A stretch of 12,462 bases of DNA from contig URYF01000047.1 in assembly GCA_900551965.1 (NCBI GenBank), forward strand, positions 1 through 12,462, given 5' to 3'. The DNA is from an uncultured bacterium. GTDB taxonomy: Bacteria > Cyanobacteriota > Vampirovibrionia > Gastranaerophilales > Gastranaerophilaceae. A program made the position numbers and the translations under genes. The notes under the pieces were generated by a model. That model did not search any database. It saw only the letters and a list, made by a program, of their open reading frames with translations, and had not been told where the DNA came from. This document shows positions 6,593 through 12,462 of this stretch, one piece after another; position 1 is the stretch's first letter, and each line of letters begins with the position of its first letter.

Positions 6593-6654
6593 TTTGAAGA
6601 TAAACAGAAGTCTTAAATAATAGTTTATTGTTTTAATAATTTGTTACGAAGAGC

Positions 6655-6683
6655 TTGCAATTAGGTATTATTTGTGGTATTTT
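6655..6683 (+). promoter_or_regulatory. Candidate promoter for rpsH-rplF-rplR
   Basis: TTGCAA (6655-6660), a 17-nt spacer and TATTTT (6678-6683) preceded by TGG give a 4/6 plus 4/6 match with an extended -10. Some promoter is expected here, because the rpsN terminator and the opposed protease gene cut rpsH off from upstream transcription. Other AT-rich matches nearby are weaker. Confidence 0.5.
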
Positions 6684-6699
6684 GAATTTGTCAGACTGT

Positions 6700-6900
6700 C
6701 GAAACAAGCCTGCAAAGGGTGCTCATTAACGGGTACCGGAGTTAATAATTGAGAAATCGATTAAGTAAGCTCAAGGGTCAGGCAACGTTAATTCGATAAG
6801 TGACGAGTACATAAGAAACCACCGGGTACGGTTTAAGTAGATGGCATGTACGTATGATGTACAGTTTAGAAAGGTAACCTAAATTCGGCAGGTCTAATAG
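6700..6900 (+). promoter_or_regulatory. Structured 5' leader of rpsH (element A)
   Basis: The 353-nt gap from 6558 to 6910 holds no gene: it contains two promoters and this leader. GCCTG (6708-6712) pairs with CAGGC (6779-6783) and closes two hairpins: ATTAAC/GTTAAT (6725-6730 / 6741-6746) and TTGAG/CTCAA (6749-6753 / 6770-6774). A second domain has GTACAT/ATGTAC (6807-6812 / 6846-6851) around AAACC/GGTTT (6816-6820 / 6830-6834). The loops at 6731-6740 and 6821-6829 could pair with each other over 5 bases (GTACC with GGTAC). I recognise no known riboswitch. An S8-dependent control site is one possibility. Confidence 0.45.
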
Positions 6901-6910
6901 GAGAATAAAA

Positions 6911-7306
6911 ATGAATACAGATCCAATAGCAGATATGCTAACAAGAATCAGAAACGCTAACATGGTTTCTCACCAATCAGTTGAAGTTCCAGCTTCTAAA
7001 TTGAAAGTTGAATTAGCTAAACTTATGAAAGAAGAAGGTTTCATCGCTGATTATGAACTTAAAGATGCCGGAAAATTCAAAGTTATTTCTATCACTTTGA
7101 AATATCAAGCTAACGGAAAACCGGTTATCACTAAGTTAGAAAGAATTTCTAAACCAGGTTTAAGACACTATTCAAAAGCTAAAAACTTACAAAAAGTATT
7201 AGGCGGTATGGGTGTTGCTGTTGTTTCAACTCCAAAAGGATTGTTGACTGACAGAAAAGCCAGAAAAGAAAATGTTGGCGGCGAAGTTCTTTGCTACATT
7301 TACTAA
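6911..7306 (+). CDS. rpsH: 30S ribosomal protein S8
   Basis: S8 organises the central domain of 16S rRNA and, in E. coli, represses the spc operon by binding its mRNA. The protein has 131 residues, standard length. It starts NTDPIADMLTRIRNA (2-16) and ends with the family block GLLTDRKARKENVGGEVLCYIY (110-131), which includes the rRNA-binding STPKG turn just before it. The AGGAG site at 6899-6903 is well spaced. It sits 353 nt past the protease start rather than next to rpsN, so it probably begins a second spc transcript behind its own leader. Confidence 0.99.
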   Translation: MNTDPIADMLTRIRNANMVSHQSVEVPASKLKVELAKLMKEEGFIADYELKDAGKFKVISITLKYQANGKPVITKLERISKPGLRHYSKAKNLQKVLGGMGVAVVSTPKGLLTDRKARKENVGGEVLCYIY

Positions 7307-7307
7307 T

Positions 7308-7503
7308 GCACAAGCCGGTGTGAAGTCCGAATCTGGTTGCGTTAAGTAAGCAAACTGAGGACGGAACATAATATGACCGCCGTTGCGTCTGTAGCGATAG
7401 CGAAAGGAACGAACAAATCTTTGATTTGTCAGGCGGTAAAAGCAGGCACAAGCCGGTGTAATATCCGGAAAAATCAGAGCATAATTGGTAGAAAAGTTCT
7501 GAT
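7308..7503 (+). promoter_or_regulatory. Structured element B between rpsH and rplF
   Basis: This 230-nt gap is far longer than usual between these genes. It has a 14-bp direct repeat, GCACAAGCCGGTGT, at 7308-7321 and 7446-7459, each followed by a TCCG-type continuation. Between the copies, ACCGCC (7376-7381) pairs with GGCGGT (7432-7437) and encloses GTT/AAC and the perfect hairpin ACAAATC/GATTTGT (7413-7419 / 7423-7429), a three-way junction. ATCAGA/TCTGAT (7473-7478 / 7498-7503) follows. Positions 7322-7376 match 8092-8146 at 42 of 55 bases without gaps. Function unknown. Confidence 0.5.
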
Positions 7504-7514
7504 AAATGTACAAT
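7485..7514 (+). promoter_or_regulatory. Weak candidate promoter before rplF
   Basis: TTGGTA (7485-7490), 18 nt, then TACAAT (7509-7514) give 4/6 and 5/6 matches. A transcript would start around 7521, just at the AAGGAG ribosome binding site. The -35 box lies in the loop of the hairpin 7473-7503, so this may be chance in AT-rich DNA. Confidence 0.25.
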
Positions 7515-7536
7515 ATATACCAAAGGAGAAATTAAA

Positions 7537-8076
7537 ATGTCTAGAATCGGTAAAAAACCTATCGAAATTCCTCAAGGTGTTGAGGTTAAAATAGAAGGAC
7601 AAGTAGTTACAGCAAAAGGACCTTTAGGTACTGAAGTTGTTAATGTTCGTCCTGAAATAGCAGTTAAAATTGAAGATAATAACGTTGTATTGTCAAAAGT
7701 TGGCACATCTCGTGAAACTGATGCATTATACGGTTTATCAAGAACTTTAGTTGCAAACGCTATTCATGGTGTTAAAGAAGGCTTTGTTAAAAAGCTTGAA
7801 ATTAACGGTGTGGGTTACAGAGCACAAATGCAAGGTACTACTTTGAATATGGCTTTGGGCTATTCTCACCCTGTAAATATTGAGCCTCCTGCAGGTATTA
7901 CAATTTCTGTAGAAGCTAACACAAAAATCACTGTTAAAGGTGCTAATAAACAAGCAGTTGGTGATGTTGCAGCTTTGATCAGATCAAAACGTAAACCTGA
8001 AGTTTACAAAGGTAAAGGTATTAAATACGAAGGTGAATACATCAGACGTAAAGCCGGTAAAGCTGGTAAAAAATAA
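7537..8076 (+). CDS. rplF: 50S ribosomal protein L6
   Basis: L6 binds helix 97 of 23S rRNA beside the sarcin-ricin loop and factor-binding site. The protein has 179 residues, the normal length, with the two related L6 domains (about 1-80 and 81-179). It starts MSRIGKKPIEIPQGV, has GPLG at 28-31, the central GVGYRAQMQG stretch and the closing KGKGIKYEGEYIRRKAGKAGKK (158-179). The AAGGAG site is at 7523-7528. Unusually long structured gaps lie on both sides. Confidence 0.99.
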   Translation: MSRIGKKPIEIPQGVEVKIEGQVVTAKGPLGTEVVNVRPEIAVKIEDNNVVLSKVGTSRETDALYGLSRTLVANAIHGVKEGFVKKLEINGVGYRAQMQGTTLNMALGYSHPVNIEPPAGITISVEANTKITVKGANKQAVGDVAALIRSKRKPEVYKGKGIKYEGEYIRRKAGKAGKK

Positions 8077-8091
8077 GGCTTAAACTAGCGA

Positions 8092-8214
8092 GAAATCCAA
8101 ATTTGTTTGTGTTGAGCAAACAAATTGAGGACAAAGCATAATATAAAAGGCACTTGCCTTATTGTAGTAAAGCCCGTATAAACTCTTGAATTGGTTTTTC
8201 AAGTCGGTTTGGGC
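8092..8214 (+). promoter_or_regulatory. Structured element C between rplF and rplR
   Basis: The 5' part (8092-8146) is related to element B (42 of 55 bases). It forms a perfect 10-bp hairpin, AATTTGTTTG (8100-8109) with CAAACAAATT (8117-8126). AAGGC/GCCTT (8147-8151 / 8156-8160) follows. A nested stem then pairs GCCC, AAAC and CTTGAA (8172-8190) with TTCAAG, GTTT and GGGC (8198-8214). It ends 5 nt before the rplR ribosome binding site, so it could affect ribosome access. Function is unknown. Confidence 0.5.
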
Positions 8215-8231
8215 AATGAAAGGATAAAAAA

Positions 8232-8600
8232 ATGATTAAACAACAAACAAGAAAACCATTAGTTCAAAAAAGACACAGATCTATAAGAATTAAAATTTCA
8301 GGTACTGCAGAATTTCCTAGACTTGCAGTATATAGAAGTACAAAACACATCTATGCACAGCTTATTGATGACGTTAACCACGTAACATTAGCTTCTGCAT
8401 CATCAAACGATAAAGAGTTAAAAGAAAAATTATCACACGGCGGTAACATTGAAGCTGCTAAAGTTGTTGGTGAAGCTATTGCTCAAAAAGCTAAAAAAGC
8501 AGGCGTTGAATGTGTTGTATTCGATCGTGGCGGTTTCTTATACCATGGTAGAATTGCAGCATTAGCAGATGCAGCTAGAGAAGCTGGCTTGATGTTCTAA
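8232..8600 (+). CDS. rplR: 50S ribosomal protein L18
   Basis: L18 binds 5S rRNA and, with L5, attaches it to the large subunit. The protein has 122 residues, as usual. It has RKPLVQKRHRSIRIKISGTAEFPRLAVYRS in adjoining blocks (7-36), the STKHIYAQLIDD strand, and the closing VVFDRGGFLYHGRIAALADAAREAGL (95-120). An AAGGA site at 8220-8224 precedes the ATG. In most bacteria rpsE follows at once; here the unit ends at the terminator 8624-8655. Confidence 0.99.
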   Translation: MIKQQTRKPLVQKRHRSIRIKISGTAEFPRLAVYRSTKHIYAQLIDDVNHVTLASASSNDKELKEKLSHGGNIEAAKVVGEAIAQKAKKAGVECVVFDRGGFLYHGRIAALADAAREAGLMF

Positions 8601-8623
8601 TTTTTGAATGAAAGTTCTTATAC

Positions 8624-8655
8624 AAAACTCCAATCCTTTTGGGTTGGAGTTTTTC
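8624..8655 (+). terminator. Intrinsic terminator after rplR
   Basis: ACTCCAATCC (8627-8636) pairs with GGGTTGGAGT (8641-8650), with one G-T pair and a TTTT loop. A's before the stem pair with the T-run after it. It clearly ends the rpsH-rplF-rplR unit. Read leftwards it also has four T's and may end trmFO transcripts. Confidence 0.9.
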
Positions 8656-8685
8656 TATTCTTGAAGTTTTGTGTTTCGCCCCTTC

Positions 8686-8746
8686 ATAATGACAGATCTA
8701 GGGCATGTCTTTACGAGCGAATGAAATGAGCGTAGTAATCGCAAAA
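8686..8746. repeat. Decayed palindromic intergenic repeat between rplR and trmFO
   Basis: GACA/TGTC (8691-8694 / 8706-8709) is followed by TTAC (8711-8714) and GTAA (8735-8738) around GAGCGAATGAAATGAGCG. From memory, this has the layout of the intergenic palindrome 'TTGC-GAGCGAA...GAGCG-GCAA' found in many copies in several host-associated bacteria. I could not check copy number here. Confidence 0.45.
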
Positions 8747-8774
8747 TTGTACGCATATATTCTAAGGAAATCTT

Positions 8775-10112
8775 CTAAAATACGGAATTTTTTACCTCTA
8801 TTGAATTTAGGTAATGCTTTAATGACTCAATGGAGCGTTTAGATAATAACTCCCCTTTTAATTTTTTATTTTTACGTTCTTTTTTAGGAAGTTCAATTGA
8901 TGGCATAATACCCCAGTTTGAATTTATCGGCTGGAAGTTAGTGTGTTCAGGGTTTGTTATGTAATGAGTCAGAGCCCCAAGCATGGTATCAAGTGGTAAT
9001 TCCAACAATGGTTCGTCGCTTAATAATTTTGCCATATTAATTCCTGTTAAAAGCCCGGAAGCGATTGATTCTGTGTAACCTTCTGTTCCTGTTATTTGTC
9101 CGGCAAAGAAAAGATCTTTGCGTTCACGGGTTTGGAGTGTCGGGTTTAGTAGTGTTGGAGAATTTATAAAGGTATTTCTGTGCATTACTCCGTATCTTAT
9201 TATATTTACCTCCTCCAGTCCCGGGATAGATTGCAGTAATTCTTTTTGTGCGCCCCATTTAAGATTTGTTTGAAATCCTACAAGATTATACAGGGTTTTT
9301 GCAGAGTTATCTTGTCTTAACTGAACTACTGCATAATTCTTTTCACCGGTACGTTTGTCAATTAGCCCTACGGGCTTCATCGGACCAAATCGAAGGGTAT
9401 CGACTCCGCGTGATGCCAAAACCTCAATAGGAAGGCAGCTTTCAAAGAATTTTGCACCTTTTTCAAAGTCATGCTGTTCAATTCTTGGTGCGTTGGTTAA
9501 AATCTCATAGAAATTCTCATATTCACCTTTATTCATCGGGCAGTTGATATAAGAAGCTTCTCCTTTATCATACCTGCTTGCCCAGAAAGCTTTATCAAAA
9601 TTAATGCTGTCTTTTTCTACAATCGGAGCGATCGCATCAAAGAAATGTAAATATTCGCTTTTGGTAAATTCTTTTATCGCATCTGTGAATTTTGAACTTG
9701 TCAATGGCCCCGATGCAATAATTGTCGGACCTTCCGGAATTTTTGTTACTTCTTCTCTTATTAAATTGATATTTGGGTGTTGTTTGATTTTTTCGGTCAC
9801 GGTTTGAGAGAATAAGTGCCTGTCTATTGCAAGAGCATTCCCTGCCGGAACCTGACATGCTTTTGCAATTTCAATAAGTTCACCGCCCATTATCTCCATT
9901 TCATGCTTTAACAATCCGCTTCCATTTGTAATGTCGTATGAGCCTAAGCTGTTTGAACATACAAATTCTGCACAATCTTCTGTTGTATGAGCTCCTGTTG
10001 TCTGGACAGGGCGCATTTCATATAAATTGACTTCAATTCCTCTTTTAGCAAGCTGTAATGCTGCTTCTGAACCGGCTAAACCGGCTCCTATTACATTTAC
10101 TTCCTTCTTCAT
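8775..10112 (-). CDS. trmFO: tRNA (uracil-54-C5)-methyltransferase, folate/FAD-dependent
   Basis: TrmFO (formerly Gid) makes ribothymidine at U54 of the tRNA T-loop, using methylenetetrahydrofolate and reduced FAD; it is cytoplasmic. The protein has 445 residues, near the usual 435-450. The FAD-binding VIGAGLAGSEAA lies at 7-18, and YEMRP at 31-35. C52 (in FVCSNSLGS) and C226 (in FESCLPIE) match the two cysteines central to catalysis in B. subtilis TrmFO. IVEKDS, RYDKGEASYINCPM, RFGPMKPVGL, YAVVQLRQD and the NTFINSP and FFAGQITGTEGYTES blocks are all family signatures. It is transcribed against the ribosomal genes as a single gene, with a promoter very close to its ATG. Confidence 0.98.
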   Translation of the reverse strand: MKKEVNVIGAGLAGSEAALQLAKRGIEVNLYEMRPVQTTGAHTTEDCAEFVCSNSLGSYDITNGSGLLKHEMEIMGGELIEIAKACQVPAGNALAIDRHLFSQTVTEKIKQHPNINLIREEVTKIPEGPTIIASGPLTSSKFTDAIKEFTKSEYLHFFDAIAPIVEKDSINFDKAFWASRYDKGEASYINCPMNKGEYENFYEILTNAPRIEQHDFEKGAKFFESCLPIEVLASRGVDTLRFGPMKPVGLIDKRTGEKNYAVVQLRQDNSAKTLYNLVGFQTNLKWGAQKELLQSIPGLEEVNIIRYGVMHRNTFINSPTLLNPTLQTRERKDLFFAGQITGTEGYTESIASGLLTGINMAKLLSDEPLLELPLDTMLGALTHYITNPEHTNFQPINSNWGIMPSIELPKKERKNKKLKGELLSKRSIESLKHYLNSIEVKNSVF

Positions 10113-10118
10113 TCCTGT

Positions 10119-10147
10119 AGTTTATAAAAGATATAATCCTATGTCAA
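10119..10147 (-). promoter_or_regulatory. Candidate promoter of trmFO
   Basis: On the minus strand TTGACA (10142-10147) is an exact -35 box. With a 17-nt spacer the -10 is TAAACT (10119-10124), 6 nt before the ATG; with 15 nt it is TATAAA (10121-10126), 8 nt before. Either start would give a leader of only a few bases. An AGGA at 10113-10116 touches the ATG directly, too close for normal Shine-Dalgarno pairing. Confidence 0.6.
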
Positions 10148-10199
10148 ATCGCTTATGTTTAGTAATGTTACAAAAGTGTTATAATTGTAGTAAAATCTA

Positions 10200-10228
10200 T
10201 TGCTATTTATATGAGGATTAAGTATAAT
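10200..10228 (+). promoter_or_regulatory. Promoter of the 690-residue protein gene
   Basis: TTGCTA (10200-10205), a 17-nt spacer and a perfect TATAAT (10223-10228) point rightwards. The predicted leader is about 120 nt and holds a 7-bp hairpin, TAATGTT (10257-10263) with AACATTA (10274-10280). The gene has an AGGG ribosome binding site at about 10351-10354. No other gene lies between 10113 and 10357. Confidence 0.6.
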
Positions 10229-10357
10229 AAGTACACTTGTTCTGAAACTTATCGTTTAATGTTAAAGTTTTGAAACATTACCCGAAAAAATAGCAATTAT
10301 GTGCGAGTTGTTGTTTTTTTAATTGTGTAGAAGATTTGGAAAATTTTAGTAGGGATC

Positions 10358-12430
10358 ATGTCAGTAAAACCAATAATACCAAGTATAGACTCAAATAATA
10401 ATAATGCGAAAATAAAACAAAACGCAGTACAGATAAGACCTTTGGCACCGTCGGCGGGGCACAGGGTTTCTCAATCTAAGCAAGTATCATTCCAGGGTGC
10501 GAATCCTATTGTTGGATTGATGGATTTTATAGCTGCCGGTGGTTATGCCGCTGCTTTTATTATTCAAGATGGCCTAGGTTTTGTCGCTCCTCGTGTTGGT
10601 AAAGGTTTGCTGCGCGGCGGCAAAGAAAAACGTGATGAGAACGGTAATGTTGTTCTGGATAAGGACGGCAAGCCAAAGCATGAATTAAATTGGGCTTATG
10701 CTCGTAAAGAAGGTATCCGTGAAATTGTAACAGGACCTAGTGCTTTTATTATCCCATATTTAGCACTTAAATATATCAATAAACATTATGGTGCCGGTAA
10801 TAATGTTAAATTAAATTATATTGATGGTTTTAAGGCTCCATTTACAAACTTTGTTTCAAATAATTTAGATGTTATTAAAAATGGTGAGCCTCCAAAACAA
10901 TTGTTCTATGAAGAAGTTTTCAAAGATGTAATTAATCGTTCTGTGAACGATGTATTGCCTGACGCTGAAAAAATGAAGCCTGCTGAAATCGCAGATATTG
11001 CAAAAGAATACGCACAAAGACAGGTTCAAATAGAAGGTATTAAAGCTGATAAATCCTTAAATAAAAAGGCAAAAGCGGAAGCTCTAAGTGCAATTGAATC
11101 TGTTGAAGATTCATTTATGAAGCTTAAAAAAGGTAAAATTGGCGGAACTGTTAATGAGCTTGCTATAAATATTACCTCGTCAAATGGTTCATTAAAAGGC
11201 GGCAGTATTGGGGAATTGCTTGGTGCAATGAATGATTACTTTGGTGATGCTGCATCTAATATGAAGAAAGCTTTGAAGGATAGTACAACAGCTGAGCAAA
11301 TTGAAAATGCAATGAAATCGTTTACTCATAAGAGAATGGGTACAAGAGTTTTGACAAACCTTGGACTATTCGGGGTTGTTGCAGCTTTCTATACTCAAAT
11401 CCCTAAATTATATAATATGGGATTAAAAGGTAACCCGGCACTTCAAAAAGAAGAAAACCATGCTAATACGACTGCCGAAGTTGCGAAAGATACAGCAGCT
11501 GCACCTGTGGATAAATCAAAGGTTCCGTTTACCGGTTGGAACTCTTTCCTTGAAAGAACCGGTGAAAAAATGTTTAATGGCAAAAAATCAAAATCAATTT
11601 CTGATCTTTTTGAACTTAACGGACCTGTAATTTCCGGTTCTGCAATGCCTGTTTTGCTGTATGGATTTTGTATTCCGCCAAGGCTGAAACATGCGCAGGA
11701 TAAATACGATTACGGTGAAATTGTTGTACGTGATATGACCGCATTTACAGCATTGTTATTTGGTGCAAAAGCTCTTGCAAGATTGTTCTCTGACGGATTT
11801 ACAAAAATTACCGGTCTTGCTCTGAATCATAAAGATATGGACGGTAAGAGTGTATGGAAAAAAGTTGTTGGATATCTGAATCCGCATGATACAATTCACA
11901 GTGTATTAACAAGTAAGCAGTTACAATCTAAATACACAAATCTTGAAGACTACAAAGGCGGTGTAAACGGATTTATGGAATTTATCGAAAAAAGCGGCGG
12001 TAATGTTAAAAAAGCTTTTGCTCAAGACAAAAACATTAAATCTGTTGTTGAAAATATCTTACAAGGTTTCAATGGTAAATCATTTGCAGATGCTACTGTC
12101 GGAGAAATTAAAGATGCTTTGCGTGCCGCTAATAATAATAAAGATGGCTTAATCAAAGACTTCTATAAATTATTCAAAGGTGATAATGGCTTGCTAAGAA
12201 GAGCAAAAACATGTAACAGTACATTTGATTTCTTATCTACATTAGTACTTGTTCCGGGCTTAATCATTTGGCTGACTGATGTTTGTGAAAAAATGACAAA
12301 CAAACGTACTGCAAAAGATAAAGCTGATGCTCAAGCTAAAAAAGCTGTAGAAATGAATAGAGTTTCACAAGCAAAACTAGCTTCGACAACTCCGTCAATG
12401 GAAGGTTTCCTTGGAAAAGCTATAAGATAA
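10358..12430 (+). CDS. Large protein of unknown function with VSFQG N-terminal peptide and several hydrophobic segments
   Basis: I do not recognise the family of this 690-residue protein. The N-terminus (1-40) is polar and asparagine-rich, then KQVSFQG (41-47) leads to a glycine-rich hydrophobic stretch at about 50-76. Further hydrophobic segments lie at about 127-139, 331-346, 423-439, 460-476 and 622-640, so it is probably membrane-associated, though none is flanked by a clear signal peptide. Long charged, probably helical regions lie between (about 180-330 and 490-620), and the tail (643-690) is Lys/Ala-rich. There are no catalytic motifs I can name. It has its own promoter and is not part of an operon with trmFO. 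From memory, a VSFQG/ISFKG-type N-terminal tag recurs in Gastranaerophilales proteins. Confidence 0.85.
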   Translation: MSVKPIIPSIDSNNNNAKIKQNAVQIRPLAPSAGHRVSQSKQVSFQGANPIVGLMDFIAAGGYAAAFIIQDGLGFVAPRVGKGLLRGGKEKRDENGNVVLDKDGKPKHELNWAYARKEGIREIVTGPSAFIIPYLALKYINKHYGAGNNVKLNYIDGFKAPFTNFVSNNLDVIKNGEPPKQLFYEEVFKDVINRSVNDVLPDAEKMKPAEIADIAKEYAQRQVQIEGIKADKSLNKKAKAEALSAIESVEDSFMKLKKGKIGGTVNELAINITSSNGSLKGGSIGELLGAMNDYFGDAASNMKKALKDSTTAEQIENAMKSFTHKRMGTRVLTNLGLFGVVAAFYTQIPKLYNMGLKGNPALQKEENHANTTAEVAKDTAAAPVDKSKVPFTGWNSFLERTGEKMFNGKKSKSISDLFELNGPVISGSAMPVLLYGFCIPPRLKHAQDKYDYGEIVVRDMTAFTALLFGAKALARLFSDGFTKITGLALNHKDMDGKSVWKKVVGYLNPHDTIHSVLTSKQLQSKYTNLEDYKGGVNGFMEFIEKSGGNVKKAFAQDKNIKSVVENILQGFNGKSFADATVGEIKDALRAANNNKDGLIKDFYKLFKGDNGLLRRAKTCNSTFDFLSTLVLVPGLIIWLTDVCEKMTNKRTAKDKADAQAKKAVEMNRVSQAKLASTTPSMEGFLGKAIR

Positions 12431-12462
12431 TTTTAGTAAGAATAAAAAAGGGCGGATTTTAT
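12431..12462 (+). other. Window end, possible left part of a terminator
   Basis: The 32 nt after the stop contain an A-run followed by GGGCGG and TTTT. This could be one arm of a terminator cut off by the window edge. It cannot be confirmed from the bases present. Confidence 0.2.

Noticed and set aside
5743..6910. Insertion sequence or transposon carrying the protease
   Set aside because: No transposase, terminal inverted repeats or target-site duplications are visible at the edges.
6558..6910. tRNA or other known RNA gene in the large gap
   Set aside because: No cloverleaf with a TTCGANNC-type T-loop and acceptor stem could be drawn, and no known RNA class was recognised.
6700..7503. Group II or group I intron remnants in the gaps before rpsH and rplF
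   Set aside because: Some folds are suggestive, but no domain V hairpin, no intron-encoded protein and no intron end sequences were found.
7179..7523. Minus-strand open frames of about 95-114 codons opposite rpsH and the rplF gap
   Set aside because: They are opposite a certain ribosomal gene and a structured gap, with no promoter or ribosome binding site of their own.
7373..7594. Plus-strand open frame of 73 codons overlapping the rplF start
   Set aside because: It runs through the folded element B and into rplF in another frame, has no good ribosome binding site and resembles no protein family.
10027..10221. Plus-strand open frame of 64 codons over the trmFO start
   Set aside because: It lies mostly opposite trmFO and its promoter and has no coding signature.
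1..12462. CRISPR array or defence locus
   Set aside because: No regularly spaced direct repeats and no cas-like or other defence genes are present.

Overview
This window is low-GC, gene-dense bacterial DNA. Its left two thirds are the S10 and spc ribosomal-protein clusters in standard bacterial order. Base composition, AGGAG-type ribosome binding sites, a zinc-type S14 and folate-type TrmFO fit many low-GC bacteria. The large protein at the right end carries an N-terminal VSFQG peptide that I associate, from memory, with host-associated Melainabacteria (Gastranaerophilales / Vampirovibrionia). That placement is an inference and was not tested.

Layout. Positions 3-3984 hold the end of rplD, then rplW, rplB, rpsS, rplV, rpsC, rplP, rpmC and rpsQ. 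Positions 4068-5742 hold the first part of the spc cluster: rplN, rplX, rplE, rpsN. At 5763-5794 a strong two-way terminator ends this block. A metzincin-type zinc protease gene (5775-6557) follows on the minus strand with its own perfect consensus promoter, so it splits the spc cluster. The cluster resumes at 6911-8600 with rpsH, rplF and rplR, behind a structured leader of about 220 nt with its own candidate promoter. A terminator at 8624-8655 then stops it, and rpsE, rpmD, rplO and secY are not where they would be expected. Next come a decayed palindromic repeat, trmFO on the minus strand (8775-10112), a divergent promoter region, and a 690-residue protein of unknown function (10358-12430).

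How it works together. The plus-strand ribosomal genes supply both subunits (S19, S3, S17, S14, S8; L4, L23, L2, L22, L16, L29, L14, L24, L5, L6, L18). They look translationally coupled in places (rplD/rplW, rpmC/rpsQ) and separated elsewhere by hairpin-rich gaps. TrmFO methylates tRNA at U54, so it also serves translation, but it is a separate unit.

The least ordinary parts are: the protease gene inside the spc cluster; the -35/-10 geometry of the two minus-strand genes, which predicts leaderless or near-leaderless mRNAs; a set of related structured elements before rpsH, rplF and rplR; and the uncharacterised 690-residue protein.
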